A DNA stretch of 64,000 nt, taken from Marinobacter shengliensis (GTDB lineage Bacteria > Pseudomonadota > Gammaproteobacteria > Pseudomonadales > Oleiphilaceae). The translations under genes were made by a program, and so were the position numbers. Shown here piece after piece: positions 45,536 through 52,561 of this stretch. The notes beneath the pieces were generated by a model. The model made no database searches and was not told the DNA's origin. It saw only the letters and a list, made by a program, of their open reading frames with translations. Position 1 is the stretch's first letter. Every line of letters begins with the position of its first letter. The stretch is taken from contig NZ_PXNO01000021.1 of NCBI RefSeq assembly GCF_003007715.1, positions 62,001-126,000 on the forward strand, given 5' to 3'.

Positions 45536-45799
45536 ATGGATGTGTTTGAATTTGACGGAACCAAAAGCCAGGCCAATCTGGATAAGCACGGCATTGATTT
45601 CCTGGCTGCCCAGCAGTTGTGGGAAGACCCGTATTTGCTGGAAGTAAAGGCAAAGTGCGTGGATGAGCCTCGATATCTGCTGATTGGAAAGATTGGGGAC
45701 AAGCACTGGTCGGCCGTTGTGACCTACCGGGAAGGACGTATTCGTCTGATTTCGGTCAGGCGATCCCGCAAGAAAGAGGTTGAGCTTTATGAAAGCTAA
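45536..45799 (+). CDS. brnT: BrnT-family toxin
   Basis: 87 residues of the BrnT ribonuclease toxin family (RelE-like fold): FEFDGTKSQANLDKHGIDFL at the N-terminus, then EPRYLLIGKIGDKHWSAVV and the C-terminal RIRLISVRRSRKKEVELYE with the conserved Arg-rich strand. The toxin cleaves RNA and stops translation until neutralised by BrnA. It overlaps the antitoxin gene by 11 bases, with the toxin first, the usual BrnTA order. Confidence 0.92.
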   Translation: MDVFEFDGTKSQANLDKHGIDFLAAQQLWEDPYLLEVKAKCVDEPRYLLIGKIGDKHWSAVVTYREGRIRLISVRRSRKKEVELYES

Positions 45800-46058
45800 A
45801 GATTTTGACAAGAAGTTTGATGAGAGCCAGAAAGATGTTGTTGGAGATCTTGATCTGTCTTCTGCAAGGCGGGTGAATCAGGAACAAAAGCGAATCAATG
45901 TTGATTTTCCGGCCTGGGTCGTGGAGTCTCTGGACCGTGAGGCTGCGCGTATTGGCGTTACCCGTCAATCCATCATCAAGGTCTGGCTGGTTGAACGTTT
46001 GCAGGCGGAGGCGGCCAACAAGTCGCTTAATCAGGACAATGCAGGCGGTACTCACTAA
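45789..46058 (+). CDS. brnA: BrnA-family antitoxin
   Basis: 89 residues; the acidic/lysine-rich N-terminal half (KAKDFDKKFDESQKDVVGDL) wraps the toxin, and the C-terminal RINVDFPAWVVESLDREA-RIGVTRQSIIKVW pattern is a ribbon-helix-helix DNA-binding domain. Start is ATG 45789 with GAGG upstream, within the end of brnT. It likely represses its own promoter. Confidence 0.9.
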   Translation: MKAKDFDKKFDESQKDVVGDLDLSSARRVNQEQKRINVDFPAWVVESLDREAARIGVTRQSIIKVWLVERLQAEAANKSLNQDNAGGTH

Positions 46059-46114
46059 CGGAGCGGTGTAACTCCGGGGAAGTCCACCACCCGGTCCATG
46101 GAGTCGGCAGGCCG

Positions 46115-46282
46115 ATGGCTAGTTTTATTTCGGAAGACAATATCGAGCAGGCGCTATTGCAGCGCCTTCAGTACATTCATGGTTTCGAGGGATATCGGGT
46201 ATCTCTGCGCCGTAGGCAGTTGTTTCATCGCCTAAAAAAACATAGACAGCATAGATCATTTGCGTTGTTTTCTGACAGATAA
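46115..46282 (+). pseudogene. Remnant of hsdR (type I restriction subunit) 5' end
   Basis: A 55-codon frame whose first 25-28 residues (ASFISEDNIEQALLQRLQYI, then HGFEGYR) match the start of type I restriction endonuclease R subunits. After that the sequence turns into unrelated Arg/His-rich residues and stops. This looks like a truncated leftover, with no hsdM or hsdS in the window. The flanks 46059-46114 and 46283-46338 show nothing recognisable; the latter is A+T-rich. Confidence 0.6.
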
Positions 46283-46338
46283 AGAAAATAAAATTTCGGT
46301 TACAAGTTTTTTCTATGCAAAGTTACAAGCCGGCTGCA

Positions 46339-46788
46339 CTACTCCAAAATTTTTGCGCCATTTATCCGCAATGACATTGAGCTTTCAGTTGGCCCCTGAA
46401 ATGTAATAAGTGATTGAGCTTGGCTGTTCGGTACGATGAATACGGTTCTAAATTCTCCCTGAACTACTCCAAATACCTGAGCTTCGGGAATCTGCTCTAT
46501 CCAAACTGGTTTGATTGAACCCTGACTTGCGCTCTCAAAGAGCGTCAGTGAAGTGTCGATTGCTGAACCTAAGCTTACTGAACTTGGGATGTCTTCTGAT
46601 TTCACAAAACCTACGATCCGGTCATTTCGTAGAAACAGAAGTTCGTCATCCCTCATCTTTACAGAGGAGAACATCTTATCTGGTACTTCTATGGTTAATT
46701 CGCTGTATGGTTGTATGACCAATGACGAATTGGTGGCACAGCCAGAGGCCAGAAGTAAAACTGCTAAAGAGAGGCCCATCCGTGGCAT
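46339..46788 (-). CDS. Putative lipoprotein, paralogue 1
   Basis: 149 residues with a lipoprotein signal: hydrophobic GLSLAVLLLASGC, lipobox LASGC, mature Cys near residue 17. The mature part resembles the next upstream lipoprotein in layout: ELTIEVPDKMFSSVKM against DLTFELSNSQFDTVDV, and FRTVFIVPNSQAQSLITF against YTTAFIATSKHPTSWITI. No known domain. A+T content is higher than in the nitrogen genes. Located downstream of hcp and its neighbours on the same strand. Confidence 0.75.
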   Translation of the reverse strand: MPRMGLSLAVLLLASGCATNSSLVIQPYSELTIEVPDKMFSSVKMRDDELLFLRNDRIVGFVKSEDIPSSVSLGSAIDTSLTLFESASQGSIKPVWIEQIPEAQVFGVVQGEFRTVFIVPNSQAQSLITFQGPTESSMSLRINGAKILE

Positions 46789-46877
46789 GGTAGAAGGCTA
46801 ATCTCAATGGCGTTTAGATAGAGGTTCTAAAATGGGGTAGAACCCCTCTTTTCCTGAACAAATATAACCGGCGTGGA

Positions 46878-47339
46878 TCATTTGTGTGCCTTGCTGACAG
46901 ACATGGAAGATAGAACATCGTCGAACACGTCTTCCTTAATACTTATGGTAATCCATGAAGTTGGATGTTTTGAGGTGGCGATAAATGCAGTGGTGTATCC
47001 ATTGACGGTGACCGAGAAGCCGTAGGCGCTATCACCCAAGTCCAGCTGAACGATCTTGCCGGAGGATTTTTCCGCTTCATCAAATCCTTGCCTGACTTCG
47101 TCGACCGCTGTGTCAAAATCTGGGTTGGTTTCCATGGTCATCAACGAACCAATCATTGCCGAATCGAGCCAAATCTGAGTTTCAAATGGTTGCACATCGA
47201 CTGTATCAAACTGACTGTTACTGAGTTCGAAAGTCAGGTCGTTGGAGGTGCGAAACTGAATGGGTGTCTGGCCCGTAGCAGCACAACCAGAGAGCATGCT
47301 GACTAACACAAACCCTATAGCGATAGTTCTTTTCATCAA
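46878..47339 (-). CDS. Putative lipoprotein, paralogue 2
   Basis: 153 residues with signal peptide IAIGFVLVSMLSGCAATG (lipobox LSGC, mature Cys near 19). Mature domain is predicted beta-rich and aligns by eye with the 149-residue neighbour over nearly its full length, so the pair probably arose by duplication. Outer-membrane or periplasmic location is expected because the residue after Cys is Ala rather than Asp. Function unknown; an immunity role is possible given the Hcp neighbour (inference). Confidence 0.75.
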   Translation of the reverse strand: MMKRTIAIGFVLVSMLSGCAATGQTPIQFRTSNDLTFELSNSQFDTVDVQPFETQIWLDSAMIGSLMTMETNPDFDTAVDEVRQGFDEAEKSSGKIVQLDLGDSAYGFSVTVNGYTTAFIATSKHPTSWITISIKEDVFDDVLSSMSVSKAHK

Positions 47340-47351
47340 ACGGATCCCTGT

Positions 47352-47699
47352 TTAGTTCAAAGAGTCGAGAATAGCAGGTTTGAATTGAACAGCGCGAAAG
47401 CGCTTGCACATCATGTTAATGCGTACGTTGCCCAGTAGAAAGGGCTCCCCCGACTTTCTAATGACACGTAAAGCCCATTTTCTAAGCTTGTTTGCGGGCC
47501 AAAGGAGATCCTGAGGGTTTGGAACGGCATCAATCCATGTGCTGCAGTCTTCCATTTCCGCCAGTAATTCAACCACCCTTATGATTGTCTCATCCGTAAT
47601 CGAAGATGATGTAAAAAGTCGGGCGTTAGCCTGTCCGTAAAATGCACTGATGATTGCCTGAATGATATCGACATCATTCTGAGTAATAGTGTCGCTCAT
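47352..47699 (-). CDS. Unknown 115-residue protein next to hcp
   Basis: I do not recognise a family. The protein is soluble, with an acidic helical N-terminal half (NDVDIIQAIISAFYGQANAR; ITDETIIRVVELLAEMEDC) and a basic C-terminal half (KLRKWALRVIRKSGEP; RINMMCKRFRAVQFKP). Start at 47699 rather than 47708 because AAGGA is nine bases upstream of the former and directly adjacent to the latter. It lies 12 bases before the upstream end of the 153-residue lipoprotein gene and 83 bases after hcp, beyond a strong hairpin. Confidence 0.6.
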   Translation of the reverse strand: MSDTITQNDVDIIQAIISAFYGQANARLFTSSSITDETIIRVVELLAEMEDCSTWIDAVPNPQDLLWPANKLRKWALRVIRKSGEPFLLGNVRINMMCKRFRAVQFKPAILDSLN

Positions 47700-47728
47700 A
47701 ATCTTCATTCCTTGAAGTCCAAAGCAAA

Positions 47729-47758
47729 TGCCCCGGCCATCTTACGATGGCCGGGGCA
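47729..47758 (-). terminator. Terminator of hcp
   Basis: A 13-bp G+C-rich perfect stem (47729-47741 with 47746-47758) with a 4-base loop, followed on the minus strand by TTTGCTTT. It is placed 24 bases after the hcp stop codon. Confidence 0.75.
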
Positions 47759-47782
47759 ATATGACGCATGGGCGAAGCTAAC

Positions 47783-48301
47783 TTACGCCTCGATCGGCGT
47801 ACGCCAGTCGTCTGCACCGGAAGTACCGGCAACGGCATGCTCCCAGGTTACCTTGCGGTAGGACAGGGAAACGGTCACCAGCTGGGTGAAGTCAGCGTTG
47901 GCGGCGTCCTGGCAGTGGGGCATGTTGCAGTTGATGTCGATGATGGTGGCATCTTCCAGGATGGTGGAGAAGAAGTGCTCCTGCTTGCCTTCTACGGAAG
48001 TGCGGTACCACTTGAGCTCTACCTTCGGCAGCATTTCGCCGGAAGCCAGGGCGTTGTACATCAGCGGGGTGGCTTTGTTCAGGGCAGAAGTGAACTTGAA
48101 CGGCTTGTGAACACGCTGGCCGGAAGGCTGACCAGACTGCGGGTCAGTAGGGACGGTGACAACGTGGCTGAATTCCTGAACCAGCACTTCGTCTTCGTGA
48201 CCTTCAACGTAGATGTTACCTACGGAGTCGGAAGTGAATGCGCCAGCGGTGATGTTACCCTGAGTTTTACCTTCGATGCTGATATAACAAGGAGTTGGCA
48301 T
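47783..48301 (-). CDS. hcp: Type VI secretion Hcp-family tube protein
   Basis: 172-residue Hcp1-family protein: PTPCYISIEGKTQGNITAGA at the start, EVLVQEFSHVVTVPTDPQSG, RVHKPFKFTSALNKATPLM and a C-terminal VTVSLSYRKVTWEHAVAGTS. Hcp hexamers form the inner tube of the type VI secretion apparatus and can carry small effectors in their lumen. Start at 48301 with GGAG upstream. No other T6SS gene (vgrG, vipA/B, clpV) is in the window, so this is an orphan or remote copy. A sigma-54-like promoter precedes it. Confidence 0.95.
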   Translation of the reverse strand: MPTPCYISIEGKTQGNITAGAFTSDSVGNIYVEGHEDEVLVQEFSHVVTVPTDPQSGQPSGQRVHKPFKFTSALNKATPLMYNALASGEMLPKVELKWYRTSVEGKQEHFFSTILEDATIIDINCNMPHCQDAANADFTQLVTVSLSYRKVTWEHAVAGTSGADDWRTPIEA

Positions 48302-48367
48302 AGTCTGCTCCATGACGTTTAAGTGAATGTTTGTCCCCGGGCTGTTCCCTGGACGCGCTTACTGGTT

Positions 48368-48382
48368 ACAAGCGCTGTGCCA
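48368..48382 (-). promoter_or_regulatory. Sigma-54-like promoter of hcp
   Basis: TGGCACAGCGCTTGT on the minus strand has a consensus -24 and correct N10 spacing, but GT instead of GC at -12. It would give a 55-base leader. An A+T-rich tract (48385-48425) lies upstream. Confidence 0.5.
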
Positions 48383-48505
48383 ACTTTAAAAAATATATAA
48401 AATACATATAGTTATGTAATATTCGGCGAAGCCGAAGTTGGTGGTGAGCAAACCCTTGCTTGGCCTCTGGGCGAGCTTTTGCTGGCCGGGCAAAAAGTTG
48501 CCCGA

Positions 48506-50236
48506 TCAGGGGCGCCAGGCGAAGGACGCAAGTAAGGCGAGTAACAACAGCGCAGACATTCCCTGCCAGAAGGCCACCGGGTGGCGCTCCATCAAGGGTT
48601 TCTGGTGATGCTGCTGCCACTGCGGATTCGGTTGGCGCAGGTCGAACAGAAATTCCGACAGCGCCGGGTAGCGTTTGTGGGATTCCGGGTGCAACGCCCG
48701 GGCCAGGGCATGGTCAATCCAGCCGGGAAGGTCCTCCCGGTGCAGGCGAGCAGGATGGTAGCTGAGCTGGCGTAACTGGCGGTGATTGCGAATACCCGGC
48801 ACGCGGGTGCCGTAGGGTAGCTGGCCGGTCAGCATCTGATAGGCGATTACGCCCAGGGAAAACTGGTCCGCCTGCCAGCCGGTGGTTTCGCCGAGAAAGG
48901 CTTCCGGAGCGCTGTAAAGCGCGGCGCCACGGGGCCAGGTGGGCTCATCGTGGTCATGGAGTTCCTGCAGGCCAGCGATGCGGGTGGCGCCGAAGTCGAT
49001 GAGCACCACGGTGCCTTCGCCGTTGATCAGGATATTGTCCGGTTTCAGGTCCTGGTGCACCATTTCCAGCCGGTGAAAGGCCCGCAGCCCGCGGGCAATC
49101 TGCTCCACCAATTGACGCACGGTTTCCAGTGCCGGCGCCGGGTGGTCCAGAAGCCATTGCCGCAGGCTGATTCCCTGAACGTACTCGGTGGCCAGGTACA
49201 GGCAGCTGCGTGGGCGTTCCGGCGCAAAGGCTTTCACCACGTGAGGGCTGTCGATGCGCTGGGCTACCCATTGCTCGGTGGCAAATTGCTCCAGCCCCGC
49301 CGGGTTTTCGCGCAGTTCCATGGCCGGGACTTTCAGGGCGACATGCTGATGGCTGGCTTCATCGATGGCCAGGTAGACGTGGCTGCGGCTGCTGGCGTGA
49401 ATCGGCCGCACAATACGGTAGCCATCCAGTACCTGCCCCGGTGCCAGTTCCCGGGCGAAGGGCAACTGCTGAACATCCCGGGTGACTTCGGCGCTGCTCT
49501 TTCCGGCGGCAACGGAATCTACACGAACAAGCTGCACGCTCAGGTTATCGTTGCTGCCAGCGGCAAGAGCGCGGCGGACCAGCTCTCGGGCCCCGGCGTT
49601 CAGGTCGTCACCGGCCGCCCGGATAATGCCGGCCATGTCACGCTCGGTCAGATGTTCATAGACGCCGTCAGTCGCCAGCACAAAGGTATCACCGGGCCAT
49701 ACCGGCACCGCCAGGTAGTCGATGTCGACTTGCTGACTCAGCCCCATGGCCCGGTTCAGGCAGCTGTCTTCCTGCGACAACCATACCCGGTGATCGGTGG
49801 TTAACTGTTCCAGCGCGTTACCGTGCAAACGATAGATGCGGGCATCGCCAACATGGAACACATGGGCCGTCGCCGATTTCAGCACCAGTACACTGAGGGT
49901 GCAGACGTAGCCTCTGTCCTGATCATAGCGGTAGCGGCTTTGCCGGGTCTGGGCGTGCAGCCAGGCGTTGGTGGCCCGGAGCACCCGTTGGGCCGACTGT
50001 TTTACGGACCAGCTGTCTGGTGTGGCGTAATAGTCGTTCAGAAAACCGGCGACGGCAGATTCGCTGGCAATCTGGCTGACGTTGCTGGAGCTGATGCCAT
50101 CGGCAATTGCCACCGCGATACCCTTGGTGCCCAGCTGATGGTCGCCCGGGATCATCAGTCCATGAAAATCCTGGTTGACCGGCTTGGGCCCCGGGTCAGT
50201 GTGCTGGCCGGTAGAGACCGCGAGCTGTGAGGTCAT
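48506..50236 (-). CDS. PP2C phosphatase-Ser/Thr kinase fusion, membrane-anchored
   Basis: 576 residues. About 1-250 are a PP2C phosphatase (VAIADGISSS, HVGDARIY, LATDGVYEHL, GSNDNLSVQL: all metal-binding Asp kept). About 270-530 are a eukaryotic-like kinase (VALKVP Lys, MVHQDLKPDNILI, LIDFGATR, SAPEAFLG). The glycine loop is degenerate (PIHASSRSHVYLA has no Gly). A C-terminal segment (MSALLLLALLASFAW) anchors it in the membrane. It overlaps the nitrite channel gene by 4 bases. Similar fusions sit in nitrate assimilation clusters of Pseudomonas, so a role in that pathway is likely; targets are unknown. Confidence 0.92.
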   Translation of the reverse strand: MTSQLAVSTGQHTDPGPKPVNQDFHGLMIPGDHQLGTKGIAVAIADGISSSNVSQIASESAVAGFLNDYYATPDSWSVKQSAQRVLRATNAWLHAQTRQSRYRYDQDRGYVCTLSVLVLKSATAHVFHVGDARIYRLHGNALEQLTTDHRVWLSQEDSCLNRAMGLSQQVDIDYLAVPVWPGDTFVLATDGVYEHLTERDMAGIIRAAGDDLNAGARELVRRALAAGSNDNLSVQLVRVDSVAAGKSSAEVTRDVQQLPFARELAPGQVLDGYRIVRPIHASSRSHVYLAIDEASHQHVALKVPAMELRENPAGLEQFATEQWVAQRIDSPHVVKAFAPERPRSCLYLATEYVQGISLRQWLLDHPAPALETVRQLVEQIARGLRAFHRLEMVHQDLKPDNILINGEGTVVLIDFGATRIAGLQELHDHDEPTWPRGAALYSAPEAFLGETTGWQADQFSLGVIAYQMLTGQLPYGTRVPGIRNHRQLRQLSYHPARLHREDLPGWIDHALARALHPESHKRYPALSEFLFDLRQPNPQWQQHHQKPLMERHPVAFWQGMSALLLLALLASFAWRP

Positions 50237-51069
50237 ACCGCATTGGTGTTAAAGCGTTCCGGCAGGGTGCGCTTGGGCGCCGTGCGCACATGAGTGGCAT
50301 AGAGGGTCAGGCCGGTGAACGACAGGCCGCCAACCAGGTTGCCCAGTACGGTGGGAATTTCGTTCCAGACGAAGTAGTCCATGATGCCGAACTCGCCGCC
50401 CATCAGCAGGGCAAAGGGGAACAGGAACATGTTGACGATGGAATGCTCAAAGCCCATGTAGAAGAACAGCATGATCGGCATCCACATGGCCAGCACCTTG
50501 CCCTGTACCGTGGTTGAGATCATCGCTCCGACCACGCCCATAGATACCATCCAGTTGCAGAGTACGCCCCGCAGAAAAATGGTAAACCAGCCGGCCACGC
50601 CGTGTTCCGCGTAACCCAGAGTGCGCTCCTTGCCGATCGCGGCAATGCGGTCGCCGACCACGCCGGGTTCGGTATTAAAGCCGTAGGTGAAGACAAAGGC
50701 CATGATGACAGCGACGGTTAAAGCGCCGGCAAAGTTGCCAAGGAATACCCAGCCCCAGTTGCGAAGAATGCCGCGGGTATCTACCCCCGGGCGTTTGTCC
50801 AGCAGGGCCAGGGGGGTGAGCATGAACACCCCGGTGAGCAGGTCAAAGCCCATCAGGTAAAGCATGCAGAAGCCAACCGGGAACAGCATGGCGCCGATCA
50901 GTGGGCTGCCTGTCTGAACGGCAACGGTGACCGCGAATACCGCTGCCAGGGACAGAATGGCGCCAGCCATGAACGCTCGGATCAGTACATCCCGGGTAGC
51001 CATGTAGATTTTTGATTCACCGGTGTCCACCATTTTGGTGACAAATTCCGAAGGCATGATGTAAGACAT
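50233..51069 (-). CDS. nirC: Formate/nitrite transporter (FNT) channel
   Basis: 278 residues with six membrane segments and FNT hallmarks: FMAGAILSLAAVFAVTVAV, LLTGVFMLTPLALLDKR, GNFAGALTVA, LRGVLCNWMVSMGVV and GFEHSIVNMF with the central His. It probably moves nitrite across the inner membrane; family members also carry formate or hydrosulfide. Nitrite is favoured by the shared sigma-54/attenuator arrangement. ATG 51069 follows GGGGATAACCT. Confidence 0.9.
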   Translation of the reverse strand: MSYIMPSEFVTKMVDTGESKIYMATRDVLIRAFMAGAILSLAAVFAVTVAVQTGSPLIGAMLFPVGFCMLYLMGFDLLTGVFMLTPLALLDKRPGVDTRGILRNWGWVFLGNFAGALTVAVIMAFVFTYGFNTEPGVVGDRIAAIGKERTLGYAEHGVAGWFTIFLRGVLCNWMVSMGVVGAMISTTVQGKVLAMWMPIMLFFYMGFEHSIVNMFLFPFALLMGGEFGIMDYFVWNEIPTVLGNLVGGLSFTGLTLYATHVRTAPKRTLPERFNTNAV

Positions 51070-51112
51070 AGGTTATCCCCTGGTTCCTTCTTTGCCCGCT
51101 TTTCCGTGGGCG

Positions 51113-51173
51113 AAAAAAAACGACGACGCCCATGGGCTGCCGTGAATGGCAGGCATGAGCAGACGCCGTCGTC
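51113..51173 (-). terminator. Leader attenuator of nirC-kinase unit
   Basis: On the minus strand GACGACG (51173-51167) pairs with CGTCGTC (51128-51122), enclosing an inner hairpin (CTGCC/GGCAG), and is followed by eight T (51120-51113). It lies 44 bases upstream of the start codon. Confidence 0.8.
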
Positions 51174-51222
51174 TGAAAGATTGCTGTTTGGGCAGACAAA
51201 TTCGATCTGCTGACCAGGACTC

Positions 51223-51238
51223 AGCAGGCACCGTGCCA
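51223..51238 (-). promoter_or_regulatory. Sigma-54 promoter of nirC-kinase unit
   Basis: TGGCACGGTGCCTGCT on the minus strand: full -24 TGGCACG, GG-N10-GC spacing, -12 CTGCT. Predicted start near 51212, giving a leader of about 140 bases. Confidence 0.85.
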
Positions 51239-51325
51239 GCTCTGGGTTTTTCGGGGAAAAGGCTTTTAATTCAGTAAGTAATAAAAGGGCAGCGGGCTGT
51301 GTGCCCGGGGCGGTGTTTGCTGGCC

Positions 51326-51342
51326 TGCACCGGCTCAGTGCG
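51326..51342. promoter_or_regulatory. NtrC-type enhancer site
   Basis: TGCACC-GGCTC-AGTGCG matches the dyad TGCACC-N5-GGTGCA at 10 of 12 positions and lies about 90 bases upstream of the sigma-54 promoter, the usual distance. It is close to the 3' end of the convergent-side tonB gene. Confidence 0.55.
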
Positions 51343-51365
51343 ATCTGCGCTTCTGTGGTGCGGGT

Positions 51366-52154
51366 TCAGCGCAAGCTGAAGCGAACGGGCAGCGCGTAGG
51401 TAAACGTCTGGCCGCGCATGGAGTCCGGAACCTTGGGTAGGGGCGCTGCCTGGGCCAGCATCTGCATGGCTGAGTCATCAAGCAGTTGATGCCCGGAGCT
51501 GTCCCGCAGCGAATGGCTGACCAGCGTGCCGTCACGGGCAAATTCGAAGACGATCACCGGGGTACCTTCCTGCCCGAGGCGGCGGGCCCGCCGGGGGTAT
51601 TCGTAATAACGGGCGAGGTGGCGGCTGAGCTTGCTCAGGTAGCTGTCGACCTCGCTGGAATTTCCTGCGTTCTGGAGGGGTATCGCATCCTGGCTGTTTT
51701 CGGCATCTGCTTCCTCCCCCGCTTCTTCTACAGCCGCTGAATCCGTGGGCGCTGGTGTGCTGGGCTCGCTGACTGGCTCAGGAACGGGCTCTGGCTTCGG
51801 AGCCGGTTCTGGCTCTGGTTCGGGCTCGGGCTCGGGCTCTGGTTCGGGCTCTGGTTCGGGCTCTGGCTCTGGTTCTGGCTCGGGTTCTGGCTCGGGTTCT
51901 GGCTCGGGTTCAGGTTCCGGTATCGGCTCTGGTTCCGGGGTGGGTTCAGGTTCGGTCACAGGTTCCTGTTCCGGTTCTGGCGATTGTCGGCCCGCAAGGC
52001 TGATCCGGATGGCCGGAGCGGTGTTGACAGCGCTGTCGCCCAGCACCGGAAGTTCCATGGGTTTGTCTGGTGCCATCAGCGCCAGTGTGGCTACCGTCGC
52101 CACAATGGCGGCGGTCAGAATCAGAGTTTTCGGTCCCCGGCCTGCGGTTGTCAT
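51366..52154 (-). CDS. tonB: TonB-family protein with Glu-Pro repeat
   Basis: 262 residues: N-terminal anchor ([18 protein letters not shown]), a long periplasm-spanning Glu-Pro stretch (about residues 60-130, encoded near 51770-51970), and a C-terminal TonB domain ([28 protein letters not shown] end). TonB transmits energy from ExbB-ExbD to outer-membrane receptors. The anchor lacks the classic SxxxH motif: no His is visible in it, which is odd because that His matters in E. coli TonB. Start overlaps the ExbD-like gene by 4 bases. Confidence 0.9.
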   Translation of the reverse strand: MTTAGRGPKTLILTAAIVATVATLALMAPDKPMELPVLGDSAVNTAPAIRISLAGRQSPEPEQEPVTEPEPTPEPEPIPEPEPEPEPEPEPEPEPEPEPEPEPEPEPEPEPEPEPEPAPKPEPVPEPVSEPSTPAPTDSAAVEEAGEEADAENSQDAIPLQNAGNSSEVDSYLSKLSRHLARYYEYPRRARRLGQEGTPVIVFEFARDGTLVSHSLRDSSGHQLLDDSAMQMLAQAAPLPKVPDSMRGQTFTYALPVRFSLR

Positions 52155-52561
52155 GCCCCAGGCTCCGTCAGTAGCAGCACATCGGTGTAACCGCCGGCTT
52201 CCAGAACACCCAACAGGTCTTCCAGGTCCGCCATGGTGAGGCTTTGGTCGGCGGCAATGCGCAAAGACGCCTGATCTTCAGGTTCGGGCAAACTTGCCAG
52301 CAGTCGGTTCCGGCTGACCGTTTCTCCACCCACTGTCCAGCTGCCATCGGCCTTGACCATCAGATCTGCCTCTGGAGCGCGCTCTTCTTTTAGCTGCGAG
52401 CTTCCCGGCAGTTCCGGTAATGGGTTTTCAGTGAGCTGGCCAGCAACAATAAAGAACATCAACAACAGGAACACCAGATTGATCAGCGGCAGCAACGCAT
52501 CTTCAACACGTTCCAGCAGACCTTTTCCGGAGGTGGCGGGGGGTGGAACCAGTTCGGTCAT
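52151..52561 (-). CDS. ExbD/TolR-like protein with Asn at the proton site
   Basis: 136 residues of the ExbD/TolR family: one N-terminal membrane segment ([20 protein letters not shown]) and a periplasmic domain. The position of the essential membrane Asp (LIDVVF in normal ExbD) is Asn28 here (codon 52480-52478, AAT on the minus strand). It overlaps exbD1 and tonB by 4 bases on each side, so three genes are translationally linked. It may be a regulatory or structural partner of the normal ExbD, not a proton carrier (inference). Confidence 0.88.
   Translation of the reverse strand: MTELVPPPATSGKGLLERVEDALLPLINLVFLLLMFFIVAGQLTENPLPELPGSSQLKEERAPEADLMVKADGSWTVGGETVSRNRLLASLPEPEDQASLRIAADQSLTMADLEDLLGVLEAGGYTDVLLLTEPGA

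Noticed and set aside
45071..45811. 246-codon open frame on the minus strand
   Set aside because: It overlaps brnT and the SprT-like gene in other frames and has no ribosome site or family pattern.
46059..46114. hsdS or hsdM fragment upstream of the hsdR remnant
   Set aside because: The short stretch gives no recognisable residues in any frame.
51770..51970. Short-period tandem repeat that could look like a CRISPR or satellite
   Set aside because: It is an in-frame Glu-Pro codon repeat in tonB with no spacers; a normal periplasm-spanning region.
51745..52239. Gly-Ser repeat protein on the plus strand
   Set aside because: It is the reverse frame of the tonB Glu-Pro repeat.
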